A program made the translations under genes and the position numbers. The notes under the pieces are model-generated. The model worked only from the letters and a program-made list of their open reading frames with translations, made no database searches and had not been told where the DNA came from. This document shows, piece after piece, positions 43,651-44,103 of a stretch of 44,103 bases of DNA; position 1 is the stretch's first letter, and each line of letters opens with the position of its first letter. This DNA is from Aplysia californica (lineage: Eukaryota; Mollusca; Gastropoda; Aplysiida; Aplysiidae), in NCBI RefSeq assembly GCF_000002075.1, contig NW_004797363.1, positions 223,144 through 267,246 of the forward strand, in the 5' to 3' direction.

Positions 43651-43660
43651 AGTCTTACAT
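43478..43660. repeat. family B head fragment running into a (TCTG)n microsatellite
   Basis: GCGGGAGGTTGGAGGGCGCC starts a repeat fragment whose pyrimidine zone (TTTCTGTCTGTCTCTTTGTC) runs into a tetranucleotide array (TCTG/TCTGCC) from about 43552 to 43650. The array probably grew from the SINE body. Confidence 0.75.
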
Positions 43661-44048
43661 GTACCCCCCCCCTCGTCCCTAAGCACTAAATGGCCATTCT
43701 TGCGTCGATGTGCTTCTGTTTACTCGAACAGACATGCGAATCTCCCACGAGTTGACCCCTGCTGCCGTCCATTTTAAGTGAAGTCACGTACTGCCCCTTG
43801 CAAGGACAGAGTAGGTCGCCAGATCTGTGGCGTCAGCGATTACGGTTACGTTTTAAATCCCGTTTTCTTGACCATGCAAGCTGTCAGCTGTCAACGTGAC
43901 TTAGGAAACTCGCTACTTGGTATGCTCAGCCTTCACACACTCGAGCAGCTGATTGGGTTTTGTTACTGATTTCTGGTTGGTGCTTGTCTGTCTGTCTGTC
44001 GGTCGGTCGGTTGGTCTGCTAGTCTGTAAAATAAAGGCGTATGATTCC

Positions 44049-44103
<55 letters not shown>
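43661..44103. repeat. terminal spacer ending in a (CT)n array
   Basis: No gene is visible. A second short TCTG/TCGG array lies at 43986-44010. A pure CT dinucleotide run starts near 44053 and continues past the window end. Confidence 0.8.

Overview
This is metazoan genomic DNA, most likely from a lophotrochozoan and probably a mollusc. The basis is one widely spaced gene with GT-AG introns, AT-rich introns full of mono- and dinucleotide runs, several tRNA-headed SINE families, MITEs, and transposase remnants of kinds common in mollusc assemblies. The phylum is an inference; no marker gene fixes it.

One host gene can be supported. It is a complete plus-strand orthologue of CABLES (CDK5 and ABL1 enzyme substrate), built from 13 exons between 985 and 26464. 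The spliced phases agree at all 12 junctions and give a 493-residue protein. It starts with the family signature RRxxAALSFLxNISLDG, passes through the conserved middle ([21 protein letters not shown]...LDDP) and ends in the divergent cyclin box ([30 protein letters not shown]). Single-exon prediction misses most of it, because the exons are 32 to 380 nt long.

Intron 1 (1365-6396) is a transposon graveyard. It holds a cluster of near-perfect palindromes, a tandemly duplicated promoter-like unit, a composite non-autonomous hAT element (2183-4268) with an 8-bp target duplication and a triplicated internal module, a TTAA-flanked piggyBac-like element nested inside it, and a third inverted-repeat element (4803-5744). 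Later introns contain a 430-bp TA-flanked MITE family (three full copies and one partial across the window), a second TTAA element ending 47 nt before exon 12, and SINEs.

Downstream of the stop codon, 28.86-36.17 kb carries remnants of three unrelated transposase-like genes, all on the minus strand: a Mutator-like element with introns, a BED-finger/hAT-type transposase, and a DUF7869-type protein whose element is cut by a full-length SINE. From 36.7 kb to the end I see only T-rich non-coding DNA, SINE copies, one more MITE and simple repeats.

I found no bacterial-type operon, CRISPR array, rRNA, functional tRNA or retroviral element. The most unusual items are the composite hAT/piggyBac nest, several SINE types sharing one 3' tail, and the DUF7869 element, which may be a poorly described transposase.
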